A stretch of DNA of 64,000 nt from Candidatus Methanoliparum thermophilum (GTDB lineage: Archaea > Halobacteriota > Methanoliparia > Methanoliparales > Methanoliparaceae), in assembly GCA_004212075.1 (NCBI GenBank), contig RXIF01000004.1, positions 1 through 64,000 on the forward strand, in the 5' to 3' direction. The position numbers were made by a program, and so were the translations under genes. How positions within the stretch are numbered: the stretch's first letter is position 1; every line of letters begins with the position of its first letter. Positions 47,022 through 56,994 of the stretch are shown here, piece after piece. The notes beneath the pieces were generated by a model. The model was not told the origin of the DNA. It saw nothing but the letters and a program-made list of their open reading frames with translations, and ran no database searches.

Positions 47022-47582
47022 TTAACGATTCAATCTTCTACATATCTCGACAAAATTTTTAAATATCGTTATTCCCCCCTCTGTTTGATAAACTTCAGGA
47101 TGCCATTGAACACCATAAATAGGTCTTTTGATATGTCTTATTGCCTCATATTTACAGTAATCAGATCTTGCCAGGCTTTTTAAATTTGAAGAGATTTCAT
47201 ACACCTCATCTTTGTGCGATGACCATACTTTGATTTTTTTTGGTAAACCCATTAAGATATCATCAAAGTCATTGATCTCTATCTCTGTTATAGCATATTC
47301 TTCTATTCCTTCTTTTATCTTCCCTCCAAAACTTTTTGCAATCAGTTGATGCCCTAAACATATCCCTAAAAATGGTATATCTATCTTCTCCAGATAAACT
47401 TGACAATTTCCAATTCTATCGAGAGAGGGACCTCCACTTAATATAATCCCAATAGGAGACTCATCTATAATATATTCAAGATTACTTTTGTTATTTATTA
47501 TCTTATTCTCGATATTTAAATCCTCTAAACATCGGTGGATTAAATGACAGTATTGACCATAATTATCTATGATAAAGATCAT
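47022..47582 (-). CDS. guaAA: GMP synthase glutaminase subunit (GuaAA)
   Basis: 186 residues, class I glutamine amidotransferase: Cys75 in GICLGHQ, and His plus Glu in VQWHPEV. In many archaea GMP synthase is split into this ammonia-producing subunit and a separate ATP-pyrophosphatase (not in this window). It begins 23 bases after the ligase gene in the same direction but with its own start. Confidence 0.93.
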   Translation of the reverse strand: MIFIIDNYGQYCHLIHRCLEDLNIENKIINNKSNLEYIIDESPIGIILSGGPSLDRIGNCQVYLEKIDIPFLGICLGHQLIAKSFGGKIKEGIEEYAITEIEINDFDDILMGLPKKIKVWSSHKDEVYEISSNLKSLARSDYCKYEAIRHIKRPIYGVQWHPEVYQTEGGITIFKNFVEICRRLNR

Positions 47583-47630
47583 TTACAAGATTTTTTGTTT
47601 TTACAGTATATAAATTTCATCTTCTACCAT

Positions 47631-47710
47631 TAATGATATTATTGTCATTAAATGGTTTTTATAGGAAAACAATGTTTATAAATATCTATAGATGTCATTT
47701 ATTGTCATAA
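47631..47710 (+). promoter_or_regulatory. Candidate operator/promoter of the AbrB-prenyl synthase operon
   Basis: An inverted repeat TAATGA-N8-TCATTA (47631-47650) overlaps the first of two TATTGTCAT direct repeats (47640-47648 and 47700-47708), 60 bases apart, roughly six helical turns. A TATA-like TTTATAAATA sits between them at 47675-47684. The arrangement fits autoregulation by the AbrB-like protein encoded 53 bases downstream. Binding is not shown by sequence. Confidence 0.4.
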
Positions 47711-47762
47711 TAGCAAGATTAATATGATATATTGATGAATTTAATACTAATGGGGTGAGTTT

Positions 47763-48011
47763 ATGGAGAAAAGTTTATTGAATCAAAGCATATCACAATT
47801 TATACGAGATGCCAGGAATGAGTTATGGGAGACAGTTACAGACATCGTCAGAAGAAACTCGGTGTTCAAGGTTAGAATTGGTAAACAGAATAGAATAACT
47901 ATACCAGATGCGGAAGTTGAAGCACTTGGAGTAAAAGAGGGAGATCTTGTCCAAGTTATAATTATACCTCTTAATATTTCTCAAAAGAAAGATAAAAAGG
48001 AGGATGTATAA
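47763..48011 (+). CDS. AbrB/SpoVT-type DNA-binding protein
   Basis: 82 residues with the swapped-hairpin AbrB core KVRIGKQNRITIPDAEVEALGVKEGDLVQV (quoted in part: KQNRITIPDAEVEALGV) near residues 35-68. GGGGTGAG precedes ATG 47763. AbrB proteins are small dimeric regulators; here it is the first gene of an operon with a prenyl synthase, whose start overlaps its stop region. Confidence 0.87.
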   Translation: MEKSLLNQSISQFIRDARNELWETVTDIVRRNSVFKVRIGKQNRITIPDAEVEALGVKEGDLVQVIIIPLNISQKKDKKEDV

Positions 48012-48012
48012 G

Positions 48013-49065
48013 ATGGACATAGAACGGTTTGTAAATGATGCAACAGATAATGTAAATTTAAAGATCAAAGAAGTAATATCAAAGAGCGGATATCCGTATC
48101 AAGAGATACTAACAGATACACTACATATATTCGATAAAAGATGGGATGCTGCACTGGAAATTTGTGGTGTTCGAGCATTGAAAGGATCAAAAGATGTTGC
48201 AGAGAGTGTTGCAGTAGTAACTGGATTGATAACGCAAGCAATTTTTGTTTTGGACGATGTTATTGATAAAACAGATAGGCGAGAGGGAAAAACGGCAGCA
48301 TGGGCAAAGTATGGAATAAACAGCACGTTAATTGCCATTCATTCTCTGCTTAACCTATCATTAGAAGAACTAATTTGGATAGGCGGGGATAAAAACGTAA
48401 TATATTCCGCTTTGAAGAGTTTAGATGCTTTGTTGTTAGGAGAGTATAGAGATATAAAGAGGAACAGAAGAGACGTACTCACTAAGGACGAGTATTGGAA
48501 GCTATGCAGTGAGAAAGCCGGAGAGATCACTAAAATGTTCATGTCCATCGCATCGAACTTTACCAACGCAACCGAAGAGGAGCGATATACGGTAACCGCA
48601 TGCAGTGAGCTTGTTGGTGTGTTATCTCAGGTACTGGACGATCTTCTCGATCTAGAAGATGATATCAAAGAGGGAAAAACCTCGTTGCCTGTTATTTTAT
48701 TAAAGGAAAAGAAAGGGAGTGTAGATGAAGAGACTATTTGGGGCGATCTCAGAGAGTTTGGTGTCTTGGCCGATATAAAAGACAGCATAAAAATTATGAC
48801 CGATGAAGGAACTAATTTGACGTATAAGTTGGATGATAACTCTTATACAAGACTTTTAAGAGATGTTTTCGTTCTTTGGGACAAGTTTTGTTCTATATTG
48901 TTAAAACGGGACGATGTAGAAGATTTATTTAAATTATTAGGTGAAAATGGTATCGAAAGATCGTTTAAAGTGATGTTCATAGATCTCAAACAGGATATGA
49001 GTGATGATGAGGTAAATATTGTATTCGATTCATTAATAAAAAAGAATTTAAATAAGTTGAGATGA
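48013..49065 (+). CDS. Polyprenyl (isoprenyl) diphosphate synthase family protein
   Basis: 350 residues. First Asp-rich motif DDVID (81-85) with RREGK after it, second DDLLD (209-213) with LEDDIKEGK; these bind the Mg-diphosphates. Family enzymes chain IPP units (GGPP and longer). ATG 48013, nine bases after AAGGAGG, is the start rather than the earlier ATG 48004. It is longer and more diverged than usual archaeal GGPP synthases, so a specialised product is possible. Confidence 0.82.
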   Translation: MDIERFVNDATDNVNLKIKEVISKSGYPYQEILTDTLHIFDKRWDAALEICGVRALKGSKDVAESVAVVTGLITQAIFVLDDVIDKTDRREGKTAAWAKYGINSTLIAIHSLLNLSLEELIWIGGDKNVIYSALKSLDALLLGEYRDIKRNRRDVLTKDEYWKLCSEKAGEITKMFMSIASNFTNATEEERYTVTACSELVGVLSQVLDDLLDLEDDIKEGKTSLPVILLKEKKGSVDEETIWGDLREFGVLADIKDSIKIMTDEGTNLTYKLDDNSYTRLLRDVFVLWDKFCSILLKRDDVEDLFKLLGENGIERSFKVMFIDLKQDMSDDEVNIVFDSLIKKNLNKLR

Positions 49066-49075
49066 TAGATCAAAT

Positions 49076-50086
49076 ATGAAAAAATATAGATCGCTAATTT
49101 CAATATTTGTGATATTGGTTTTTATTTTGTCAACAGTGCCTGTTCAGGGGATAACAGTTGTTCCTCCACCGAATCCTTTACCTAAAGAACTAAACGATTA
49201 TTATTGGGATTTAAGGGAAGAGAACAATAGTTGGATTAGTTCAGTTTATTGTGGATGTCCGCCGATTGATAATTTAGGATATGTTATAAAAAACTTTGCG
49301 ATATTTTCCCCATATAAAGAGTTTGAATGGCTCAAGTTTGCAATATATCATGATTCAGGGAGTTATAATACAGAAACATCAAAGATGGCTCAGCAATATT
49401 TAATGCATAATGTGATAGATCCGATCTTAAAGTATAAAGCTCTTAAATTAGAGGATGGTAGTATCTTAACTTATGAAGATATTATAGATAAACATAAGGA
49501 CAAAAATCTTGATAAAGAATCGTTAGACCGGTTAGTAACCGCAGAGATGTTATACTACTATTGTAGAGACTATATCTATTTTCCAAACCCAGGAGAAAAC
49601 CCGGAAGATCAGATGGCCGCCATGGCATTACCACACGTCTTAGCGTCTCCATGCGAGACGATATCGATGCAGAAAGGGATCTGTTGGAATCAAGGAATAG
49701 CTTTGGCAACGCTTTACAAGATGATGGGATACGATGTAGCACTTTACCTCATGCCGGCATCGCCTTTACCACCATACCCAATCGGAGGATACCATGCAGT
49801 AGTATTATTAAAAGATGAAGGATGGGGCATAGGAACGATGCAACTAGAGGAAGATTATCTCGGTAACGATATAAGTGGGACTTACATCCAATTGGATCCA
49901 ATGTACGATCTCTCGTATATTATGAATGGCAGTCCTGAGGTGATCGAATCAAGAAAAGAGACAATAGGGGAACTTGGCTTGGAGTTTGGAGATCCATCCC
50001 CTTATCTGGAACAACCGTTGTTATTATTTTCCCAACTTTTTGATTATATTCCTGGAATACAGACGATGTTTATAGGAGGGCTATAA
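49076..50086 (+). CDS. Secreted transglutaminase-like cysteine protease/transferase fold
   Basis: 336 residues. Signal peptide: MKKYRS then hydrophobic 7-22 and a VQG cleavage-like site near 25. A triad is visible: Cys203 (KGICWNQ), His240 (GYHAVV), Asp274 (LDPMYD), in the order of the transglutaminase-like superfamily. Ten bases after the prenyl synthase, so in the same operon. Could process a surface peptide or envelope component. Function not established. Confidence 0.7.
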   Translation: MKKYRSLISIFVILVFILSTVPVQGITVVPPPNPLPKELNDYYWDLREENNSWISSVYCGCPPIDNLGYVIKNFAIFSPYKEFEWLKFAIYHDSGSYNTETSKMAQQYLMHNVIDPILKYKALKLEDGSILTYEDIIDKHKDKNLDKESLDRLVTAEMLYYYCRDYIYFPNPGENPEDQMAAMALPHVLASPCETISMQKGICWNQGIALATLYKMMGYDVALYLMPASPLPPYPIGGYHAVVLLKDEGWGIGTMQLEEDYLGNDISGTYIQLDPMYDLSYIMNGSPEVIESRKETIGELGLEFGDPSPYLEQPLLLFSQLFDYIPGIQTMFIGGL

Positions 50087-50217
50087 CAAAGCGTAATACG
50101 TAATACTTGGAAATAAATATGTTTTTATTTAATATTTAAGTCTTTTTTATTATTTATCCGAGCTTTTCAAGATATCTCTTAATATAATATGGAAATTTTT
50201 AAAAATTATTAAAAAGA

Positions 50218-51054
50218 TTAGTCCACCTCCATCTTAGAGAAGGTATATGCGCCTAGCAACAAAAATACTACTGCCACAGTGATCAAGACAATGATATCGA
50301 TCCATATTGGGAAGAATGGCGTACTTCCTGTAAGTGCCGATCTCAAACCATCCACACCATACGTCAGTGGATTAATAAACTGTATTTGGTATAATACTGG
50401 TACTCCTTTTAGTTGGCTTATAGGAATCATAGCACCAGATAAGAAGAATAATGGCATCTGTATAAGATTTACGAATGCCATGAATCCTTCCGTCCCTTCA
50501 AATAATCCGCCTAAGATTATACCAAAGCATGAAAATATAAAGAAGGTAAGCACACAGAATACTATTGCCAACAAAAAACCGCTCAGGCTGCTAATTTTGA
50601 ATCCATACCATATACCGAAGACCGAGGCTACTCCGATCGTTATCAATGCTTGCAACATGCCAACCGTTAACCCTCCAAAGGTACGTCCTAACATGAGAGA
50701 GGTGCGTCGGACAGGAGCGACCATAACCTCTTTCAAAAACCCAAAATCTTTATCCCATAATACCGTAACTCCTGACATAGTACCACCAAAAAGTAGTCCT
50801 ATACCAACGATACCCGGTACAAGGAAACTGAAAAAGTTTAATCCGCCAAACATCGTCTGTTCCATCTCTGGAGGGGCTCCATGAAACAACTTGCTCATAG
50901 GTAATGCTAACAACGCCAGAAATAAGACGGGTTGCACTATCGTACTTATAACTCTGGGTTTCATGTTAAAAAAACGTATAACCTCTCTCAACCACATACT
51001 ATATATAGGCTGAATCTCTGTAAATTTTCTTTTAAACTCTATCTTTTCACTCAT
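50218..51054 (-). CDS. ABC-2-type exporter permease
   Basis: 278 residues with about six hydrophobic segments; family motifs GGLFEGTEGFMAFVNLIQMP and ALTGSTPFFP are of the ABC-2 (drug/lipid/polysaccharide exporter) type. It lies just after two ATPase genes with short spacings (4 and 19 bases), and would form a dimeric channel with them. Confidence 0.85.
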   Translation of the reverse strand: MSEKIEFKRKFTEIQPIYSMWLREVIRFFNMKPRVISTIVQPVLFLALLALPMSKLFHGAPPEMEQTMFGGLNFFSFLVPGIVGIGLLFGGTMSGVTVLWDKDFGFLKEVMVAPVRRTSLMLGRTFGGLTVGMLQALITIGVASVFGIWYGFKISSLSGFLLAIVFCVLTFFIFSCFGIILGGLFEGTEGFMAFVNLIQMPLFFLSGAMIPISQLKGVPVLYQIQFINPLTYGVDGLRSALTGSTPFFPIWIDIIVLITVAVVFLLLGAYTFSKMEVD

Positions 51055-51058
51055 TTTC

Positions 51059-52021
51059 TTATCCTCCCTCTGCTTCTCTTATAGTTCTACCAGTATAATA
51101 CAGGAACGCATCCTCCAGATTTGGCTCTCGTTCGTCTATAGAGATAATTTCAAATCCAATCTTGTCAGCAAACTCGATCAGGTCTAGAACTCTTCCTTCT
51201 CCTTTTTCTATCTTTAAAATAATAGGATTATTATCTTTTAAGACACCAATTACCCAGTCTAATCTTTTAACTCTATCAATAAAATAAGAAAGACCGTTTC
51301 CATTCTTATCTCCTATCTGGAAGGATATAAGCATTGTACCTACAGATTTTTTTAAATTTTCGGGTGTATCTATTGCTACAATCTTAGCATGATCTATTAT
51401 CGCAACTCTATCACATAAATAATCCGCCTCCTCGATATAATGGGTAGTTAATAAGACAGCAGAACCCTCTTTCTCTTTTGCATCTTTTATCTGGCTCCAT
51501 AAATCTCTTCTAGCCTTTATATCAAATCCTATCGTTGGTTCATCCAGAAATACAACCTTCGGATTTGTCATAAACCCCCGGGCAACCTCAAACCTACGCC
51601 TGACTCCTTCTGGAAGAGAGTTTAATCTGATGTTTTCCACTCCTTCAAGTTCAAGCAATCTTAGAACTTCTTTAATCTTTTTTTCTCTCTCTTCTTTACT
51701 CATAGTGTACATTCTGCCGTGAAGATCAAGATTCTGTCGTCCGGTTAATACCCTATCGCTCGATCTATCCTGAAAAACAACACCTATTTTCTTTCTAACG
51801 TTGTACGGCTCTTTGACCACATCGTATCCACAAATTTTTGCCGATCCCGATGTTGGATGTAAAAGAGTGATCAGTATCTTTATCGTGGTACTTTTTCCTG
51901 CTCCGTTTGGACCTAAAAAGCCAAAAATTTCTCTTTCTTTTACGGTAAAATCGATATTATTTACGGCAACAAAATTACCAAACCTTTTAGTCAATCCTTC
52001 GACTACTATGACATCTTCCAT
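51059..52021 (-). CDS. ABC transporter ATPase 1 of exporter (degenerate signature)
   Basis: 320 residues. Walker A GPNGAGKST (37-45), Q-loop VVFQD (Gln84), Walker B VVFLDEP and H-loop His194 (LTTHYIEEAD) are intact. The ABC signature that should be LSGG is LPEG (136-139). The second ATPase (52041-52985) has the reverse set, so the pair forms one working and one degenerate ATP site. C-terminal ~90 residues are the extra domain common in such ATPases. Confidence 0.88.
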   Translation of the reverse strand: MEDVIVVEGLTKRFGNFVAVNNIDFTVKEREIFGFLGPNGAGKSTTIKILITLLHPTSGSAKICGYDVVKEPYNVRKKIGVVFQDRSSDRVLTGRQNLDLHGRMYTMSKEEREKKIKEVLRLLELEGVENIRLNSLPEGVRRRFEVARGFMTNPKVVFLDEPTIGFDIKARRDLWSQIKDAKEKEGSAVLLTTHYIEEADYLCDRVAIIDHAKIVAIDTPENLKKSVGTMLISFQIGDKNGNGLSYFIDRVKRLDWVIGVLKDNNPIILKIEKGEGRVLDLIEFADKIGFEIISIDEREPNLEDAFLYYTGRTIREAEGG

Positions 52022-52040
52022 CTTACTTCTCCTTATTTGT

Positions 52041-52985
52041 TTATCCTATTTTATCGATATGATGTAGAACAACATCGTTAAGACTTGGTTTTTGCATCTT
52101 GATAGACAATATAGAGAATCCTTTTTCTTTTGCAAACTTTACAATATCTGGTATTCTAACATTGGCTCCTTTAACACTTAGTCTTATCCAATTATTCCCT
52201 TCCTCATCCTCGAATATATCGACTCTATCCACCCACGGCTCTTTAAAGAGAATCCCTGAAAATTCATCAAAACTGTTAGATACTTTCAAAAAGATTAGAT
52301 TTTCTCCTAATTCATATTTTAACTTTTCAGGTGTACCCATAGATAATATTCTACCTTCATGTATGATTGCAACCCTATCACATAGATAATCTGCCTCATC
52401 CATATAAGAAGTTGTTAAAAATATGGTCATACAGTACTCCTTATTAACCTTTTTTAGATAATCCCATAGATATCTTCTCGTCTGTACATCAACCCCGATC
52501 GTCGGTTCGTCCAACAATAATACTCTTGGATAAATTAACATACCTCTTGCTATCTCCAATCGGCGTAACATCCCACCTGAATAATCTTTTACTTTATCAT
52601 CTGCCCGATCAGATAGCCCTACTGACTCTAAAACACGGGATATTCGCTCAATCCGTTCTTTTTTTGGCAGATTATACATTCTGGCAGTAAAATCCAAATT
52701 TTGTCTCCCTGTCAAGTAAATATCTACCGCCTGTTCTTCAAATACAAGACCTATAGAAGATCTAACATCCTTTTTATTCTTTATAATATCATACCCACAT
52801 ACTTTTGCAGTACCCGATGTCGGGTTTAATAAAGTGGATAACATAAGGATGAATGTCGTCTTTCCAGCACCGTTAAGACCTACAAATCCGAATATATCAC
52901 CTTCTTCAACATCTAAATTAATATGGTCTACTGCTAACGTATTTTTAAATTTCTTTGTCAAATCTTTAGTAGATATTGCATACAT
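52041..52985 (-). CDS. ABC transporter ATPase 2 of exporter (degenerate H- and Q-loops)
   Basis: 314 residues. Walker A GLNGAGKT (36-43), signature YSGG (135-138), Walker B LLLDEP are present, but the switch His is Ser193 (TTSYMDEAD) and the Q-loop Gln is Glu (VFEEQ, about 84). Complementary to the other ATPase. Together they should make an asymmetric heterodimer. No promoter-proximal gene; starts about 430 bases after the valS divergent region. Confidence 0.88.
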   Translation of the reverse strand: MYAISTKDLTKKFKNTLAVDHINLDVEEGDIFGFVGLNGAGKTTFILMLSTLLNPTSGTAKVCGYDIIKNKKDVRSSIGLVFEEQAVDIYLTGRQNLDFTARMYNLPKKERIERISRVLESVGLSDRADDKVKDYSGGMLRRLEIARGMLIYPRVLLLDEPTIGVDVQTRRYLWDYLKKVNKEYCMTIFLTTSYMDEADYLCDRVAIIHEGRILSMGTPEKLKYELGENLIFLKVSNSFDEFSGILFKEPWVDRVDIFEDEEGNNWIRLSVKGANVRIPDIVKFAKEKGFSILSIKMQKPSLNDVVLHHIDKIG

Positions 52986-53415
52986 TTATAAATCATCCTT
53001 AGTAAAAGTTTTAATCTTTAGATTCCTGATAATTTCTACTTGCTTAAAAATAGGTTGTAAAATGCTTTTATAGGATTAAGATTAAACAAGATGTGTAATT
53101 AACTAACTTATATATAAACCTTGTAGTAATTTTGCTATATTGATAAAATAATTTTTAAGTTTATTTATCATTATCTAAATTTCTCCTATAACCATTCCTT
53201 ATACCTCTGAGATAACATTGAAAATCCCCAGAAGATACTGTAAAAAATATTATGATTCCATGGTGATTATTTATTTTTTGTTTTTGTAAAATTGCATCTC
53301 TTCCTGATATAATACGATGGCTTTTAAAACTTACTGTATATTCGACACGGTATTAAAACAAAAAGCTTTTTAATAGATTTGTTTTTAAGCAATATATTAT
53401 AAAAGAGAAATAAAG
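52986..53415. other. Divergent intergenic region upstream of valS and the ABC operon
   Basis: About 430 bases, AT-rich, no gene seen. Contains T-tracts and TATA-like stretches (for example tatatataaacc at 53111-53122 and tttttaatagatttg at 53367-53382). No convincing RNA structure. Confidence 0.4.
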
Positions 53416-56058
53416 ATGAGTGCGAGACAAGATATCACAAAAGATTACAGATTCAACGAGATAGAGGAGAAATGGCTGAATACTTGGGATAAAAAGATGT
53501 ACTTTTTTGATGAATCGTCTAAGAAAGATAATTTTATAATAGATACTCCACCGCCGTATCCAACAGGAGATTTCCATATTGGTAATGGTTTAAATTGGTC
53601 TTATATAGATTTTATTGCAAGATATAAACGAATGAACGGATTCAATGTGATGTTTCCTCAAGGTTGGGATTGTCATGGTCTTCCAACAGAAGTTAAAGTA
53701 GAAGAGACGTATAATATAACAAAAAAAAACGTTGGAAGAGATAAGTTCAGACAATTATGTGAAGACCTTACGTTAAAGAACATATCTCAAATGAAGAAAA
53801 CAATGATAAGATTGGGGTATTCCATCGATTGGAGTAAAGAGTATATAACAATGTTTCCCAAGTATTACAAAAAAACGCAGATATCTTTCGTCAAGATGTA
53901 CAATAAAGGTCTAATCTACAGAGAAGAACACCCTGTCAATTATTGCCCTAGATGTGGAACTGCAATAGCTTTCGCAGAAGTAGAATATACCTCACAAGAA
54001 TCAAAACTAAATTTTATAAAATTTGATATCGATGACGAGAAAGAAGATCTCGTCTATATATTAATCGCTACTACCAGACCAGAACTTTTATCGGCATGTG
54101 TTGCGGTTGCTGTAAATCCAAGCGATGACAAAAATAATTACTTGATTGGAAAAAAGGTTAAAGTTCCTTTGTTTGGCCATAAGGTAGAAGTAATAGGCGA
54201 TAACGATGTAGATCCAGAATTTGGGACAGGGATAGTTATGATCTGTACTTTTGGAGATAAAAATGATGTGAGATGGTGGAAAAAGCACTCTTTGGATTTG
54301 AGGCGGGCAATAGACTTAAATGGAAGAATGACAGCGATTGCTGGAAAATATGAGGGATTGACAATCGAAGATTGTAGAAAGGCAATAATAAACGATTTGA
54401 AGAAGGAAGGATTATTAGTCGATGAGAGAAAGATTGAACAAAGCATTGGTTGTTGTTGGAGATGTAATACTCCCATAGAGATATTTTCAGAGGTTCAATG
54501 GTTTATGCAGGTAGAGAGTGAAAAAGTATCGAAGATGGCAGAATCTATCGAGTGGATACCAGAATACATGTTATACAGGCTTAAAAACTGGGCAGAATCT
54601 ATGGAATGGGATTGGTGTATCTCAAGACAGAGAGTCTTTGCGACTCCTTTACCTGTATGGTACTGCAAAAATTGTGGTGAGATTAAAGTTAGTGAGTTAG
54701 ACTGGTTGCCCTTAGATCCGACCAACAGCAAGCCTAAGACTCCTTGTTCCAGATGCGGATCGACAGAGTTTATCGGTGAGGAGGATGTCTTGGATACATG
54801 GATGGATAGCTCATTATCTGCGGTAAATGTAGCTGGATGGGATGGATACAACGAAGATAGATTAAAACCGTTAGAATTAAGACCGCAAGGGCATGATATA
54901 ATACGGACGTGGGCGTTTTATACTATTCTAAGAACAATGGAATTGACCGGAAAAAAACCATGGAATAGTATATTCATTAACGGAATGGTTTTAGGAGAAG
55001 ACGGGTATAAAATGAGTAAAAGCCGTGGAAACGTAATATCTCCCGAAGAAATAATAGGAAACTATGGAGCAGATACTTTTAGATTATGGGCAGCATCTGC
55101 AGGGAGACCCGGTTCGGATATACTATTTAGGTGGGACGATGTAAAGGCAGCGTCCAGATTTTTGAGAAAGTTATGGAACGTCTTCAGATTCTGTATACCT
55201 CATTTAAAAAATTGTTCTGTGGAAGATACAAAGATAGCGAGTAAAAACGTGGTAGATCTATGGCTTTTAAGCGAGTTGCATGAAGTAGTAGTAGATATAG
55301 AAGAAGATATGAAGAAGTATAGATTTGATGAGGTGATAAAAGAGATAAGATCGTTTGTATGGGGTGTTTTTGCGGATAACTATATAGAGATGGTTAAACA
55401 CAGGCTATACTATAAGAACGATAAATCTGCAGTAGATACCATAAGAACAACATTAAAGATCGTATCGAGATTATTAGCACCTTTTGCCCCTTTTATTTCT
55501 GAAGAGATTTATTCTAATATATCAAGCGAGAGTGTCCATATACAACCCTATCCCCATCCTTACGAGGTTCTTTACGATAAAGATGCATATAAAAGAGGAT
55601 CTGCAATAAAAGATGTTATAAAAGAAGTAAGGCGATACAAATCAGATTCGGGTATCCCATTAAACAGAGAGATATCCAGCTTAAAGATATATGACGAGGA
55701 AGGATTGTTAAAAGATGAAGATCTCTATGATATAGAAAAGACTGTAAATTCTAGGGAGATAAAATTATATCGAGAAAAACCAAATTTTGGCTTAAAAGTG
55801 GTTGATGTCATACCAAACATGAAGAAGATTGGACAAACGTTTAAAGGGAGATCAAAAAGTGTTGTAGAGTTAATTAAAAAAGAAAAAGAGTTAGGAAGGC
55901 TAGAAAAAGGTAACAAAATTACCATAGAGGTAGATGAGCAAAAAATAGAGATAGATGATAGCTATTACCAGGTTAAAGAGGAGTATGTTACAGAGGACGG
56001 GGTCGAGATAAAACTATTATTCATCAATGATAAGATAACGGTGGCGGTTCTTCTTTAG
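53416..56058 (+). CDS. valS: Valyl-tRNA synthetase
   Basis: 880 residues, class I. PPPYPTGDFHIGNGLNW (HIGH region near residue 55), PQGWDCHGLPTEVKVEE, four-cysteine zinc region around 170 and 460, and KMSKS near 532 (DGYKMSKSRGN). PTGDFHIGNALNW and the DVDPEFGTGIVM editing block are archaeal ValS features rather than IleRS. C-terminal coiled coil helical region ends in QKIEIDDS-like sequence. Confidence 0.92.
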   Translation: MSARQDITKDYRFNEIEEKWLNTWDKKMYFFDESSKKDNFIIDTPPPYPTGDFHIGNGLNWSYIDFIARYKRMNGFNVMFPQGWDCHGLPTEVKVEETYNITKKNVGRDKFRQLCEDLTLKNISQMKKTMIRLGYSIDWSKEYITMFPKYYKKTQISFVKMYNKGLIYREEHPVNYCPRCGTAIAFAEVEYTSQESKLNFIKFDIDDEKEDLVYILIATTRPELLSACVAVAVNPSDDKNNYLIGKKVKVPLFGHKVEVIGDNDVDPEFGTGIVMICTFGDKNDVRWWKKHSLDLRRAIDLNGRMTAIAGKYEGLTIEDCRKAIINDLKKEGLLVDERKIEQSIGCCWRCNTPIEIFSEVQWFMQVESEKVSKMAESIEWIPEYMLYRLKNWAESMEWDWCISRQRVFATPLPVWYCKNCGEIKVSELDWLPLDPTNSKPKTPCSRCGSTEFIGEEDVLDTWMDSSLSAVNVAGWDGYNEDRLKPLELRPQGHDIIRTWAFYTILRTMELTGKKPWNSIFINGMVLGEDGYKMSKSRGNVISPEEIIGNYGADTFRLWAASAGRPGSDILFRWDDVKAASRFLRKLWNVFRFCIPHLKNCSVEDTKIASKNVVDLWLLSELHEVVVDIEEDMKKYRFDEVIKEIRSFVWGVFADNYIEMVKHRLYYKNDKSAVDTIRTTLKIVSRLLAPFAPFISEEIYSNISSESVHIQPYPHPYEVLYDKDAYKRGSAIKDVIKEVRRYKSDSGIPLNREISSLKIYDEEGLLKDEDLYDIEKTVNSREIKLYREKPNFGLKVVDVIPNMKKIGQTFKGRSKSVVELIKKEKELGRLEKGNKITIEVDEQKIEIDDSYYQVKEEYVTEDGVEIKLLFINDKITVAVLL

Positions 56059-56088
56059 ATTTAATATCTAACGAAGATATTACTCTGG

Positions 56089-56994
56089 TTATGATCGTTG
56101 ACGGTTGATTCTTAAAGAAGAAATATTTCGCAATTTTGCCAGATAAAATATCTTTTCGTCTTTTTCAACTCTATCTATAAACCTTTCGCTCTCTAAAAAT
56201 TTTAAATGTGATATCGTCTCTCCTATCGCCATCCATTTTTGAAACGGATCAAATTGATTCCATGAAGTACAATCGACGTTCCAATGAAGTAGAGAGGCTA
56301 TCTGATACGCATTTAATTCTTCTTCCCATATAATTTGTAATATCTCGTTGCATCGGTCCAAATGATGATCTCTCAATTCTTGAATCCTTCTATGACACCC
56401 TGTGAAAACATTTTGATGACCTGGAAGCACTTTTTTTACATCGTAATCATCTATCTTATCGAGACTTTCAAAATAATCGTACAATGGATTACTATCTTCT
56501 TTATAGGGTATGATATTTGGTGTAATTTTTGGAAGAATATGGTCTCCTGCTATCAAAAATTTAAAATTTGTCTCATACAAACAGATGTGACCAGGAGAAT
56601 GCCCTGGTGTAAGAATAATCTTGAAAGAATAATTTTCTGTTGAAATTTTATCCCCATCGGTCAAGATTATATCTGGCCTGGTCAATAATCTATAACTTTT
56701 ACTAAAACTGCAGTCAACATTCTTTTTTATATTATAGAGCAGCCCAACATGATCTATATGGTGATGTGTCAGCAAAATATCGGTTATCTCAGAGATACCA
56801 ACATCTATCCTACTTAACGAATCTTTTATTCCGTCTAAAGATCCGCTTAGATTGAATCCTGTATCTATTAGGAGCTTTTTTTACCATCGTTTATAAAATA
56901 AGTGTTTATATGCCCCCAATGGATTGCTTTCAAACGGTATTTTAATTTTAAAAAGATTTGGATATACTTTTTCTATTTTACAACCATTACTCAA
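56089..56994 (-). pseudogene. Metallo-beta-lactamase-fold hydrolase broken by two homopolymer indels
   Basis: Open frame 56089-56775 begins inside HHHIDHVG, the zinc site, so the N-terminus is missing there. Upstream, TTG 56994 (with AAAGGAG before it) starts a frame that joins only after one base is removed from the G5 run at 56913-56917 (giving NPLGHINTYFIND) and one A added to the A7 run at 56876-56882 (giving KKLLIDTGFNLSG). Together they give a roughly 300-residue MBL protein, glyoxalase II-like in layout (DTGFN, GHSPGH, AGDHILP). Real decay or sequencing error. Confidence 0.75.

Noticed and set aside
50279-50884. 201-residue plus-strand open frame
   Set aside because: Lies wholly inside the ABC permease on the other strand, with Pro/Asn/Lys-rich composition of an antisense frame and no domain.
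53416-56058. Isoleucyl-tRNA synthetase
   Set aside because: The HIGNGLNW/PQGWDCHGLPTEVKVEE pattern and length fit archaeal ValS better than IleRS.
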